Shown here in pieces: positions 1 through 11,096 of a DNA stretch of 64,000 bases. The position numbers and the translations under genes are program-made. The notes under the pieces are model-generated. The model saw nothing but the letters and a program-made list of their open reading frames with translations. It searched no databases and was not told the DNA's origin. Source of the DNA: Neopestalotiopsis rosae. Its lineage: Eukaryota > Ascomycota > Sordariomycetes > Amphisphaeriales > Sporocadaceae. The DNA lies in the NCBI GenBank assembly GCA_023078685.1, contig JALGAS010000001.1, positions 4,278,001 through 4,342,000 on the forward strand, read 5' to 3'. Positions within the stretch are counted from its first letter, which is position 1; each line of letters starts with the position of its first letter.

Positions 1-170
1 ATCTTCAATATATCTTCTTATTGTATAAAGCCATTGTATTGATTGCTAATCTGCGACTAGGCTCTACCATTTAACCTTCGGGGCTGTGCCATGCTTTGGT
101 AGCATCATGATTCATATTTCTTCCAATTTTGATCAGGCCCACTGTATGCTATCAAATTCCGTTGTCCCCT

Positions 171-2086
171 TTATACTATGTCCAAGGCCGCCTTCACTAG
201 CTTCTGGAAGTAGGGCATGCCGAGGCCTGTTACAGGATCCCAGCCGATGGTGTTGTTCCAGGATGCGTAGGGAATTATGCCAGCGCCCGGGAGTTCGTCA
301 CCAGTCTGCGAGTTTGTACCTGTGCAACCAGTCGCTGTGCCGTTGATCACGTCGATGAGTATTCCAGACGGAAGACTGTAGAGGAAGGGGTTGATGAAGC
401 CCATGGTCGGCTTCCCAGCTCGGAGACGGGCGTCGTTGAGAAGACCAATGAGACCAGCCACAACGGGGGCCGCGGCTGACGTACCACCCGTCTGCCCTTG
501 CTTATTCGCGTTGAATACGGCATAACTATCCTTGCGTCAGCAATTGTGTCTGGTTATTCATTTTCTTGCAAGAACTCACTTGGGGTGCAAGCTGTGAGCG
601 CTAATGTCAGGGAAACCTCTTCCGGAGAAGTTGGCGAATCCGCCAGCGTCGTAGTAAGCCTTGGCCTCGGGGCTAATACCATCTTTGAGGTATCCTTCTA
701 CGGCTTGCTCCTGGTACCAAGCTCGGGGAAAATAGAAGCTGAAGCCTCCCGTGCTTCCGGTCCAGCCAATCTCCGGAGCCCAGGACTGAGTTCCGCCAAT
801 GGCAGTGATGTCTGGCAACCATATTAGCACGGAGTCGAGTAGATTTATTTGCATTTCAACATACATGGACAAGTTCCGGGGAAGGCTGGGGTGAACTCGG
901 TGTGGTTCTTTCCGTCATTAGAAATGCACGGAGCACCAGTTCCAGTGTCTCCTGAGGACTCGAGTACCGTGATGCCTCTCAAACCCATCATTCCAATGAG
1001 ATCACAGACATGCTTTGCGTACTCTGGTGGTACCGTCTGCTCGTCATCACCGTACGAGTTGGAGATTACCTGCGGCAGTTCTTCATTCGTCTGATTGAGC
1101 AGGTACTCGTAGTATTCGAGATAGGGCTCGTTTGAGTTGCTCTCTTCATCGGGGATATCCAGATTGGGGATGAAGGGCGGGCTACCAGCAGTAATGAACT
1201 GCGTCTGGGGTAGTGGGTACGACATGGCGTTCTCAAACTGAGCGTCGAGGTTGGCTTCTCCGATTGAGCCATTGATGTCTTGATGGTCCAAACCACCATT
1301 GATGAGAACAACGGAAAAGTTGGACAGCGGGATGTTGTAGGTCGTTTGGTAAAGGTGCAAGTCCTCCAAGCGGGCAGACTCGTTAAGGAAACTACCAAAA
1401 CCAACACGACTGCCGGACTCTGGGTCTGGCTTGTAGTCACCGACACCATATGCCTTTCGAAAGCAGTCTGGAGTGACAAGAGCAGAACAGTTCGAGGTGG
1501 AATTGGTGGAAAGAGAGGCGGGGAAAATGCCGGCGGGAGAAACCGTAGTTGGCACAATCATATCATCCGGCATTCTCATCGACCTCGTCTTCCCAAAGTA
1601 TGTCGTAGGATGAATCAGTTGAATATGCTCCGCAACATCGTCGGGCACCGAATACTGTTTTGTGCGCAGCTTCTGGGCACCTTGGACATTATAATAGGCA
1701 AACTGCGTGTTGAGAAGCTTATTGGCCTTGTCAACGGTGGTTGCAAAGTTGATATTGGCTCCTTGCTGCGAGATATACTCAACGCCAGCATCTTCCAGCC
1801 ACTGAGTAACGGCACTGAACGCGGCAGACGAAGGTCGAAAGAGTGTTTCGACTTCCTCCTTGTCGAGGTAGTTGCCATAGTCGTCGCTGTCTGGAGAAGA
1901 GACGGCCTTGAGTCTTTCCTCCAACTGATCGATATTTCCCAGACTTAGAGCAATTGAGAGAGACATCAACTTGTCGCTTGGAGGAGTTGCAATCATCTGG
2001 ACATCGCTTGCGATTTTCACTTGGCTCATGACAGCAGCAAAGGCCGGAGTCGCCCATAGGGCCAAGTAAGCCAGTCGCCCCAACAT
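171..2086 (-). CDS. Secreted sedolisin-family serine protease (S53, tripeptidyl-peptidase-like)
   Basis: Three exons, 2086-865, 811-580 and 525-171, give 602 residues; introns are 53 and 54 bp. Residues 1-18 form a signal peptide ending near AFAA. The following acidic, Asp/Glu-rich region up to about residue 190 matches the pro-kumamolisin activation domain of the family. The sedolisin catalytic set is visible: Glu277 and Asp281 in GEANLDAQF, Asp380 in SSGDTG, and the nucleophile Ser501 in GGTSAAAP. The C-terminal GWDPVTGLG belongs to the family's calcium site. Known family members are acid-active, secreted exo- or endopeptidases that digest extracellular protein. It lies next to another secreted-protein gene on the same strand. 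Whether it is a tripeptidyl-peptidase or an endoprotease cannot be decided from sequence alone. The start codon directly precedes the signal peptide. Confidence 0.93.
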
Positions 2087-3022
2087 CTTGGACGCCTCAA
2101 AACCTAAGTTTCTCTTTGAAAATAATGCGTAGTAGTGGTCACCTAGGTAGAGAGGACAGAAAAAAGAAATTCACCGAGGATGGTGCCGTGGTTTTGGCCA
2201 CAACTTATTCAAATCTGAACACTGTTTGTGTTCCGATCAAGAGGCGGCGGGCGGCGAGTGAAAGCGTCCGAGGAGACAGGGAAATGAGGAGTCAAAAGCC
2301 GATAACAAATACTCGTTGAGGAAAATAGCAAGAAAAAGAAATGTGTCTTTCCTAATCAAACCATTTGACAAATGATATGATTTCCTGCGGAGATCGGAAG
2401 AGGTGCATATGTAGTATATACAGTAGTTTGCCCGTCCCAGCAGTACTATGTATCCATCGGCCTACGACCTTGCAGGGGGCCACGGGACGTGGGACCAACA
2501 AGCCAACATCCCTTCCTGCCGTATTGGGGAAGCGAAAGCGGAGCAGTTGTGATGGAAGGAGGCAAGAGGCCATATTATCCGGGCCTCTTTGGGAGCCGCT
2601 ATTGTAGAGGAAAGCATGATCCCAAATTAACATCCCTTCGGGTGAATCCATTGCCAAGTTGAGGAAGGATGTAAGCGTAAAGTGTTATTGTTCCAGCAAG
2701 TGCCAAGAATCGAGGACTGCTCATTGTCTGTCACGGGCAGAGTCGTGACTTCATATAAAATAAAGTTGAAAAGAGTGTTACATTCGCTACTACATCGCCA
2801 TGTTGTATTGCAAGGGTCTCCACACTTTGCCTTCCATGTCCTGTTCATTGATTTTTTTCCCAGTGCAGAGTAAATGTGGCTTGCCCGGTTTCGCCTTGCG
2901 ACAAGTGGCGTGCCCAAAGTCATCCTGCGGTTCGTAATGCAAATGCCAGAATTATTTTCAAAAGCGCCTCAATTACCAGGTCCACTTCGCTTGTTGGTTT
3001 TAGTGTCTTGCTCACGATGTGC
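2087..3022. other. Intergenic region between two minus-strand secreted-protein genes
   Basis: This stretch holds the promoter of the sedolisin gene (high-coordinate side of 2086) and the 3' end of the small secreted protein gene. Short open frames on both strands show no domain or splice pattern that would make them genes. I see nothing else here. Confidence 0.5.
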
Positions 3023-3720
3023 TCACATCACCAGCCCTTGAATCTTGGCCATGACAGGTCCTGTGGTTGCATAAACCACGCTGCGGAAATCCGACTCTCC
3101 CATCTTGACCATGCTGATGTTTGGATACGAGAAAAATTGAACGAGGTATGTGCCGAATCTCCTACACCAGTGTGAGCTTTTCTTCTTCAAGTCTTGATGC
3201 TGGCGGATAACACTTACTGAGGGTCCTTGTGATCCTTGGTGATGGTCATGTTGAAGTCCCATGGGGAGCGGACAACGTCCAGCCTGAATTGCCACAAGTT
3301 ACCGGGCTGGCAGGTGACATAGTACTGGTTGAGGCTGCTGTTGAGGCTTTGCGGAACGGTGACGCCATCCCATTCGATGGTGGTATTGCAGTCCATCTTT
3401 TCGTCATAGTTGGGATCATACCAATGAACTAAATTTGCGTGGAGTCAGCCAGCCTGCAAGCCTCAACGTGTACCGTAGCTGTCAACGGGGGACCTACACT
3501 TGTAGAGACACTGGTAGTTTGCATCTATAGTATCTCTGTTGCAGTCCAAAGAGATGCTAGTGAGGTTGTAGTCGTCAAAGTCGAACTGGGCCAATTCGAG
3601 CCACTTCTGACCTGGAGCCAAAGGCTCAGTCGACGTGGGATGCAGGTCTTCCTTGAGAAATGGAGGAAGACCGGCTGCCAATGGCAACAGAAGAGAGGAT
3701 AGAAGTGCGTGGTAAATCAT
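3023..3720 (-). CDS. Small secreted four-cysteine protein (effector-like)
   Basis: Exons 3720-3498, 3428-3218 and 3161-3023 give 190 residues; introns are 69 and 56 bp with GTAGGT and GTAAGT donors. Residues 1-17 are a clear signal peptide with a Leu-rich core ending at LPLAAG. The mature protein has exactly four cysteines (60, 71, 88, 114) and several N-glycosylation sequons (for example NLT, NTT, NSS). Aromatic residues alternate with short hydrophobic strands. Size, cysteine count and the Trp/Phe spacing faintly recall AltA1-like (AA1-like) beta-barrel secreted proteins, but that is a guess. I do not recognise a named family. Beta-rich small secreted proteins of this kind are often host- or niche-facing in fungi. 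A TATA box lies about 90 bp upstream of the start. Confidence 0.8.
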
Positions 3721-3810
3721 GGTTGGCGTGTTCGTGGTCCAGTTGGGGAATTTTGCGTTGAAATTGTCAAGTCTTGACTTTCTAGAGGTTGTTTGTAGGA
3801 AGTGAAATAA

Positions 3811-3816
3811 TTTATA
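3811..3816 (-). promoter_or_regulatory. TATA box of the small secreted protein gene
   Basis: On the minus strand the sequence reads TATAAA, 91-96 bases upstream of the ATG at 3720. This is a plausible core-promoter distance for a strongly or conditionally expressed secreted-protein gene. No transcription start is demonstrated. Confidence 0.4.
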
Positions 3817-6800
3817 CGAGTAGAAGTTGTTGCCTCAGATATCGTCAAGTTTGTTTGAGAAGATGGACGTGAAACAAGCTGGGAAGGGCATGAATGCCCT
3901 GTTTTTATATCTGAACGACCAAGATGAAATCGGAGCCGGTTCACCGCTCTCTGACAATCACTGCTTGCAATGAATGGCATTTCGTGTTCGGAATCCGTGA
4001 CAACAAATCCAGGCCGAGGCGTGCTTCTGCGTGGTTCAAGAAGGAACATCACAATCCACAAAAGTGTCATATCCGAACAGTCCACGAGGTTGTCATGCAG
4101 GTTTCCGGGGCGCCGGCCTGTTTCCAAGGCTTCTACTACACAGCAGCTGAGCACCAGGAAAATCCATACAATCGTCAGGTTCTCGGATCTAAGTGGCAAC
4201 GAATTTTTGATCCAGATTGGAATTAGGCCAGCGGTCACTTGAGGCTGTGCGTGATGCAACAATAGCATGGAGATTTCCTGACCACCGGCACTGCATGAAG
4301 ATGCGATGAATTGCTAGTGACACCACATCCCCATTTCAGACTCAATAAACGAAAGACTTCTTGAACTTTGACTGCCCACCTAAAGCCGACCTCATCTTCA
4401 AATGAGTCCCCAAGATTCCATTTCCCTCTGCACTTTTTACCGAATGTTGATATTTCCGTTCAGGACTCTGCAAGATCAAGTAATCATGTAGTCTGTATAG
4501 TGATGTTGGCAATGCTCTCCGTTACGCAACCGTCCCTGTCACAAGACCGTTGGGATCTGGTGTCTAGACATTTTTTTTCGAAGGGCAAGATTAGCGCGTC
4601 TGACGAGTTGTCTGCGCGACTTCTCTTTCTTGAGGCAGTCGTAGTCTTCCAACTTCAGATCATTACTCAAGAAGCCCATCTCTACCAAGCCACTGCTAAG
4701 CTGCCAATTCGTCGTAGACGAAGTTCTTGCTTCATTCTCGAACACTGACGCAATCGCGGTCCGATAACAGCACAGCCACGGAAACCAATGGTCTCAATTT
4801 GAATCAGCAAGACCAACGTCAGCTTTTCGCTGCTCGTTTCAGTTCAGCTTTCTCCTAGACGCTTGCGGTCGTCGGATGGCCATGGCTGTAGTACCAGGAA
4901 ACTACCTACCTTGGTGCAAGGTTGGGGTTTTCGAGAATAGAGAAGAAAGAGTCTCCATTTTTCACCATCAATGTGAATCATCTCGCTCCTCTTCTTGTTG
5001 ATCATGGTAACATTGTACAGACAGCGAACCACAAGCCGTTACCAGTCTAGCAGATTTTGTTCTACTGTGTTTCGAGGAAAACCTCCGATTGACCACAGAC
5101 CGAGCCCACCTAAACTTTTCACCGCCGGCAAACGGTTACCTGCCGCTTCTTCTTTTCGTTCCCGGGTGATACCTGAAGGAAAATGGAAACCCGCTGGGGC
5201 TTTAAGCAGCGTGCCGACGCTCCATGTTTGCCAAAGCGGTCAAGCAATGGCCGTTTTCGTCATCACACGTTGACATAACGGGAAAGTTCCCCTCCCAACA
5301 ACGCTTGCACGATCTCATCCGAAGCATACTGCACGAATAACTGCTGCGCTTCGTGGTCAACCAGATATATGCAGCCTTCCTATCGATCATGTTCGTCATC
5401 AAAGACAGCCACCCATTTTGCAATCTGAGGTTGAGCGACATTTCAAGCGCCGTGACGGCTACCGCGAACAGAGTGGAAACAGTCTATCTCTCAACAACTC
5501 ATCGTCGAACCACGGGTGAATGATTTCTCTCTATACCAGGTGACTCTCAAGACTAGACATCATGTCAGTATGCGACTATTGGTAAACATATATTCGGATA
5601 CTTTATACACACAGGACTTTTATCACAATCAACTCATGTTACCAACCATTGCAAAATATCGGACCATAACAGACTTTACGGTCAACGGCTAGTGACACAA
5701 GCTCATGGCCATCATATGAGGATACGAACAATTACCATTAGTGTGATTGCATTTTCGCATCCAGCATCAACGTCCCGGATATGGCAAATTACGCACCCTG
5801 CATCTTGCCACGTGCCTGATGAAGAAGTCTAGCCGCCGGAGCTTTGCCATGCCTTTCCCACTCAAGCCTTGGGAGCTTCAATGGCTTTGTCTACTCGAAA
5901 TCTACACGTGCCAATCGCCATGTGGGCTGCCATTTTCTGCATACATCCGTGTAATTCATAGTGGCTCTTCGTAAAGTGGGCAATTGGCAGGAGACGAGAA
6001 TTTGTCTGGTCGTTTCTATTTTGGACCTTGCTCGGGGAATATCTATCTACCTAATTTGATCTCCCGTCTCCCAAACGGTGAAGAATGGGAACAAATCCCT
6101 CTCCACAATTAATAGGTAATCGTCTTTCCATGTCACGAAAGAAAAGCCAATGGGTTATTAATATAAGTTTCATATAAGTTTTCAAGGCATATATACACAG
6201 CGATTTCTTGATCTCTGTGCACTCATAGAACCTCCCAGACTCAAACTTGACCTGAACATTGGTTTCTGTAGTCGATACACATAGGTACTTTACGACAAGT
6301 ATCATTTGGGGTCCAAAACTACTCACCTATTCTTCAAAGATCGACTAGGCTGACCCAAGCACCAAGAATATTAGGAATCATCCTCAGCTGTATTATTGAA
6401 ACGGCCGTCTCAGCTCACTCACAGCTGCGGCTCAAGTTGCTCAGCATGAGATATCCAACAGTCATCTACCACGATCTAGCATGAGAAGACAATCATTCCA
6501 GTATGATTGCTACGACTTCCATCTTGGCTACGGTCACATGCTTTCCAGTGTTGATTGTAAAGTGGAGAAGAATGCTAAATCTGGACAATGCTCGTACGGG
6601 CATGCCCAATATATTATGTCAAACATTGTTTTTGAAAGTGTTTCCGGCCCCCAAATTAACTGGATCGTCACCAAAGTTCTTGGAGTGGCTTGTTTTTTTC
6701 CCCCTTCCCGGTTCGCATGCCCTGTAGAGCGGGATCCTTAAAAAGCTTGGCGAACGAAACAGAGCAAGCATTGCATCTACAGTGTGTATTGCTTCCAAGG

Positions 6801-6998
6801 TATCAAGAGAGAAAAAGGTCCATTCGGTACTTGTCGTTCGGTCGTCCTGTCTCGGACGTCGGGCCCGAATCCGCCCATGCTGACAGTGCCCCAGCTTGCG
6901 AATCTAGCATACGTCAATTAGAGATCTGTTGTTGCGTTGGAAAGCAGAGATACAGGCTAATAATGCCCTTGATCCAAGTTTTCGACCATATTAAGCTG

Positions 6999-7014
6999 AC
7001 ACACACACACACAC
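6999..7014. repeat. (AC)8 microsatellite
   Basis: Eight uninterrupted AC units lie in non-coding DNA. Likely length-polymorphic; no function suggested. Confidence 0.9.
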
Positions 7015-9251
7015 AAGAGATATGTGCTTGCTGTACGCAACAACTTGCTGATGCATAAAACATTGACAGAGGCGGTGAGTGAGCACTAAAGGCCGAGATC
7101 GCTGGTAGAATGGGTGGTGGTTACAATGTAACTTGAGTATCTCAATTTAGTTCATAAATGCGTCATATCACGAGAAACGAGAACAAGATGGAATATTTTG
7201 GGAGTTCTGCAAGATGAGGGTATCGCCATGTGTCAATCATGGCAGTGCTCGGAGCAATGGGCTATATGGAGACAGACAAGGGAAAATCAGGCCAAGTAGG
7301 GGAAGTTTGAAGGCGATTGATGTTCCGACCTGACATTGAAACCTGCACCATCTCACAGCCTGGTCTTCTGTTTGGGTTGTCATGACCTCTCTTTTTTCTT
7401 GTTTTACAATATGCGATCCGACCAATCAGACCTATCAATGTGTGAGACCTTCTTCGCTCGGCCGGCGGCGGGCCGTTGGGTGAGCAGTAATGTCCAAGTT
7501 GCGCTAGGTGATCGACCGACTTGCAGCCGGGCCTTTCCATATAAGGCGCGCGTCTCCTGAAAGGACGGTAACCCGGGAAAGGAACATTTTGATCAAGTTG
7601 GACAGAAGCAGGAGGGAGGGGGGCAAAAGAAGGCTTCGCGGGCCTTTGGGAGGGAGGGCAGCCATGCGTTCTTGTGGGGTGAATGGGCAAAGCGGTGCAA
7701 CGCTGGCTTACCACTCCGCCATGATCAATCAGTTCAAGTCACTCATACAGCTTTCTTGTGGGTGAAGTTGCATTTCTGGATCTCCGGAAATGGGCCTTTG
7801 GTATGTGAGTTAGAGTAGAGTAAGGGTCATGTAGTGCGACTGCAACGATGGAACAATATGATGAAGGAGTGCCTTTCGCAGGCTATATACCATATGTAGA
7901 TTCGAGATTCGGCTGGCCAGCAAAGTGGGGTTACGTAAACATTTCTTACATCTCAAACCCGTTTGAACTGTCCAAGACCTTTTGAAAAGTTCGTGGGCAT
8001 AGCTGCTATTTCGTATAAACTCTATCGTCTCAACTAACGTCATTGTCTTCCTTGTCGGTGCCGTTTGCTCAGGAAGGATTCCTTCTACGCATTCATCGTT
8101 CGCATCCATCCCGCAATCCCGCCATCCACCGTCTCAGTCCACGACAATACTCTGTAGCATGTAGCCCGGCTAGGCCAACGCAATATGCACAGTAGGGCTG
8201 GGGAAACGGGCAAAGACCTAGCGAGAGCAGCTAAAAGCCTAAAAACCTAAGGTTATGCCTAGCTCCGTGGGCTTTTCTCTTTTTCTGCTGGGTCAATGGG
8301 GTTCAACTGGTGGAGTTGTCAACTTTGTGGGCCTCTTTTTGGGTTGTAAGCCGCCCCGCTGAGGTGCTATTTATAGCCTGACAAGGAAGCATTTACGGAG
8401 ATTCAGGGGTCCACTCACACCATAGAACACAGCACGACAGGACAGGGCCCAGGATGCTAGGATCAAGCTTAGCTGGACCTCTTCTTTTTTTCTTGCAGTT
8501 AGGTGCAGGAGGATTGGGCAGCTAACGAGGGGGGAGCTGGATGGGGTGGATGGATGGATGGGACTTTATGGAACTATCGTGAGATTTCCTTGCCGTTGAG
8601 CTTCGGATGCATCTCTTTCTGTAGGGAAATCACGGGTCGAACGAGGTTGCGAATTTATGATCTTGTACCAAGATACGCCTAGTCGAGCCAAGATACAGAC
8701 TTGGGTTTAAGCCGAGCGAACGTTGACTTGCCATAGTACAACAAGAAAAGGACCCTTGGAATTCGCATGTAAGTAAGCAAGTGACCTGCGCGCGCATCAG
8801 ACCGCTTCAACGAGGGGGGAAAAACGTATTGGACAATGGCTGCGAGTCAATGATAGTATGTTGATAGCGTCCGACGCCGTCCTGGAAAAAGACGCATGTG
8901 GCATATCTCCCATGCTCCCATATCTGGCGATCACCTGGCACACTGCTGTAGACTTGATGAGTGGAAGATAGATGACTGTCTCATTGCAGAGCACTGCCGA
9001 GCTGCAGATTGTCACATAGCTTTTTGCAACGCTCCATGATCTGACCTTTACTTTTTTGGAGGAGGAGGAAATTACTCGTCATACGGAGTATGCAGAGCTA
9101 GAGATCGAATGAACCCTTTTGAGCCTGCCCATCTCGCCCATACCTACTATGTACATTCATACACACACTAGTCCGACGCAATGGACAGGGGGCAGCGAAT
9201 CGAAATGGAAATGGAAATGAATTTGCCACATACTGCTTGCTGCACCTCATA

Positions 9252-9275
9252 ATTATTATTATTATTATTATTATT
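9252..9275. repeat. (ATT)8 microsatellite
   Basis: Eight uninterrupted ATT units lie in the gene-poor region upstream of the glutamine-rich gene. Confidence 0.9.
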
Positions 9276-11096
9276 GCCAGCCAAACAGCAAAGGATAAAG
9301 ATCCAAGAATACTTGACTATTGTAATCAATACGAGTGATGAAGTGAGTTATTCACGGATCTAGCTCGTCTGGCTCTGGTGATTCGGCGCAGGTCGAGCGG
9401 CATGTCTCGGCGCATCTCCAGCTTGTGAACGAGGATCGCCGTTCCTTTTTTGGTTTTCATTCGCCCAAAGCCAAGAAACAGACTGAACGCTACTTGGCTA
9501 CCTACCGCTACCTGCCTTAGCTCTAATGAAATCTATGTATCGTACTCGGGTCAGATGTGTGAGATGCGTGCGTGGGTATATTATAGGTCCTTGCAAAGCG
9601 GCCGACTGCTCAACGCCTATTGGGCGTAGCATGTGTCCATGTGGGAGGGGAAAGCGAAATACATGGAGCGGATTGATGAGATTTTCTGCAGCCCTGTCGC
9701 TCACCCATTCATCCCAGGCCTGGGGGGAGAGAAAAAGTAAGGTAATCTGACGGGTTGAACGGGGAACCTTTGGAGATGAGACTGGAGCGATAGAGCTGGC
9801 AACTTTTCAACAGTCTCCCATTCTCGTTTGTCCATTCGGCGCGTCTGCCTATCTGTTTCGCAGTCTAACGGCCAGAGGAACAAAATATATCAATACTTTT
9901 TGTTAGGAACGCATGTTTTTCTGTTCCATGGCACTATACACCGTCTATTTGAAGGGTGTCCATGGTGATGCTTGATTTCCTATCTTGCAGTCTTCCTTTG
10001 CCGCGCCGCCCTGTTGTCCTCTTTGTGGTCTCATTTCCAAGGACATGACCTTTGTTGTGAGAAACGGCCCCGAACCCTCTTGACGCCAGACGCAGCCGCT
10101 CACGAAACATGGAATAGCAGCAGCCTGCCTGTCCCTACCTATCTACCTAGGCGCCACTATTTACTACGAGACAAGAAGGAACACAAATTCAGTCAAATCA
10201 AGCAGCCGCCCATCCAGTCACAATTGAACGAGCCAGCCGTATGCCCGCTATAATCCTATCAAGCTTCCCTTCTGGACCAGGTCTCATATCTGTCTGTCGC
10301 TTAGCTACCTACATTTGATATCCGCTTCCTGTTTCCATATCTCCACAAGAAGAAAAAAACCAAGGAAAATTTCTGCTCCAAATCGATACATAGCACACGC
10401 ACGCAGGAAGCGCAGCAAAGAAGCATCGTCATCCAACGGCATCGCATCAGCAAAGCAACGGCAAGCTTTCCCAGCACAGCCCCAGTGGGAAAAGCAGGTC
10501 GACCCAGTGGGCGTGCACCTCGCACCAAAAAGACCGACCCCTGTCCTGTCGGCCTGTAGTGTAGGTAGCGCTGCTTGAGGGCCCAGATATTCCTGGCCGT
10601 GCAGCCCGCCGACAGAAACGTCAGCCCTTTTTGGGTCACTTTCTCTTTGGGAAACGAGCCAGATCGTCCATCCCGCGGGCACCGTCCCATTCTTTTGTCC
10701 TTTGGGGCTGCAAAGTAACCATTGTGTGTGTGTCTGTGTGTGAGAAAGTGAGAGAAAGAAAGAGAGAGAGAACAATTGTGCAGTAACAGCAGCGAGCGAG
10801 CAAGCAAGCAGGCGCAGGAATAGAGGAGAAACAATTGGGCGCGTTCTTTTTTCCTATTCATCCCTCTGTTCACTCACACAAGCACGAGCCGACCTACCGA
10901 CATCCAAAGGGACCCGAAGGACCAGACAGACAGACAGACAGTCAGTCCAGTCCAGTCCAGCCAGCCCCCCTCCCCTTCACGGTACATACCCATACCTTAC
11001 CTACACAGTACATACACCTTTCCTTTCCGTCTGTACCTGTCCACCTACTACATAATAGCATAGCTTGGGTCTTTGTCTTTTTCATAAGACACGACT

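Larger units (their letters stand above)
3721..11096. other. 7.4-kb gene-poor region
   Basis: I find no spliced or intact gene here. The longest open frames have no recognisable domains, no signal or splice pattern, and several are low-complexity antisense readings. Visible structure is limited to simple repeats: (AC)8 near 6999, (ATT)8 at 9252, GGAT runs near 8548, and GT/GA-rich tracts near 10722-10770 and 10924-10960. The right-hand kilobase (about 10000-11096) is pyrimidine- and CAG/CCAGT-rich, which fits a long promoter and 5' leader of the glutamine-rich gene that follows. Relic transposon sequence cannot be excluded by eye. Confidence 0.5.

Noticed and set aside
3717..4268. 183-codon minus frame upstream of the secreted protein gene
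   Set aside because: No domain; overlaps the promoter and TATA box of a well-supported gene, and its composition is non-coding.
10301..10873. 190-codon minus-strand open frame rich in Leu/Ser
   Set aside because: It arises from GT/GA-rich simple sequence in the leader of the Gln-rich gene; no domain, and low complexity throughout.
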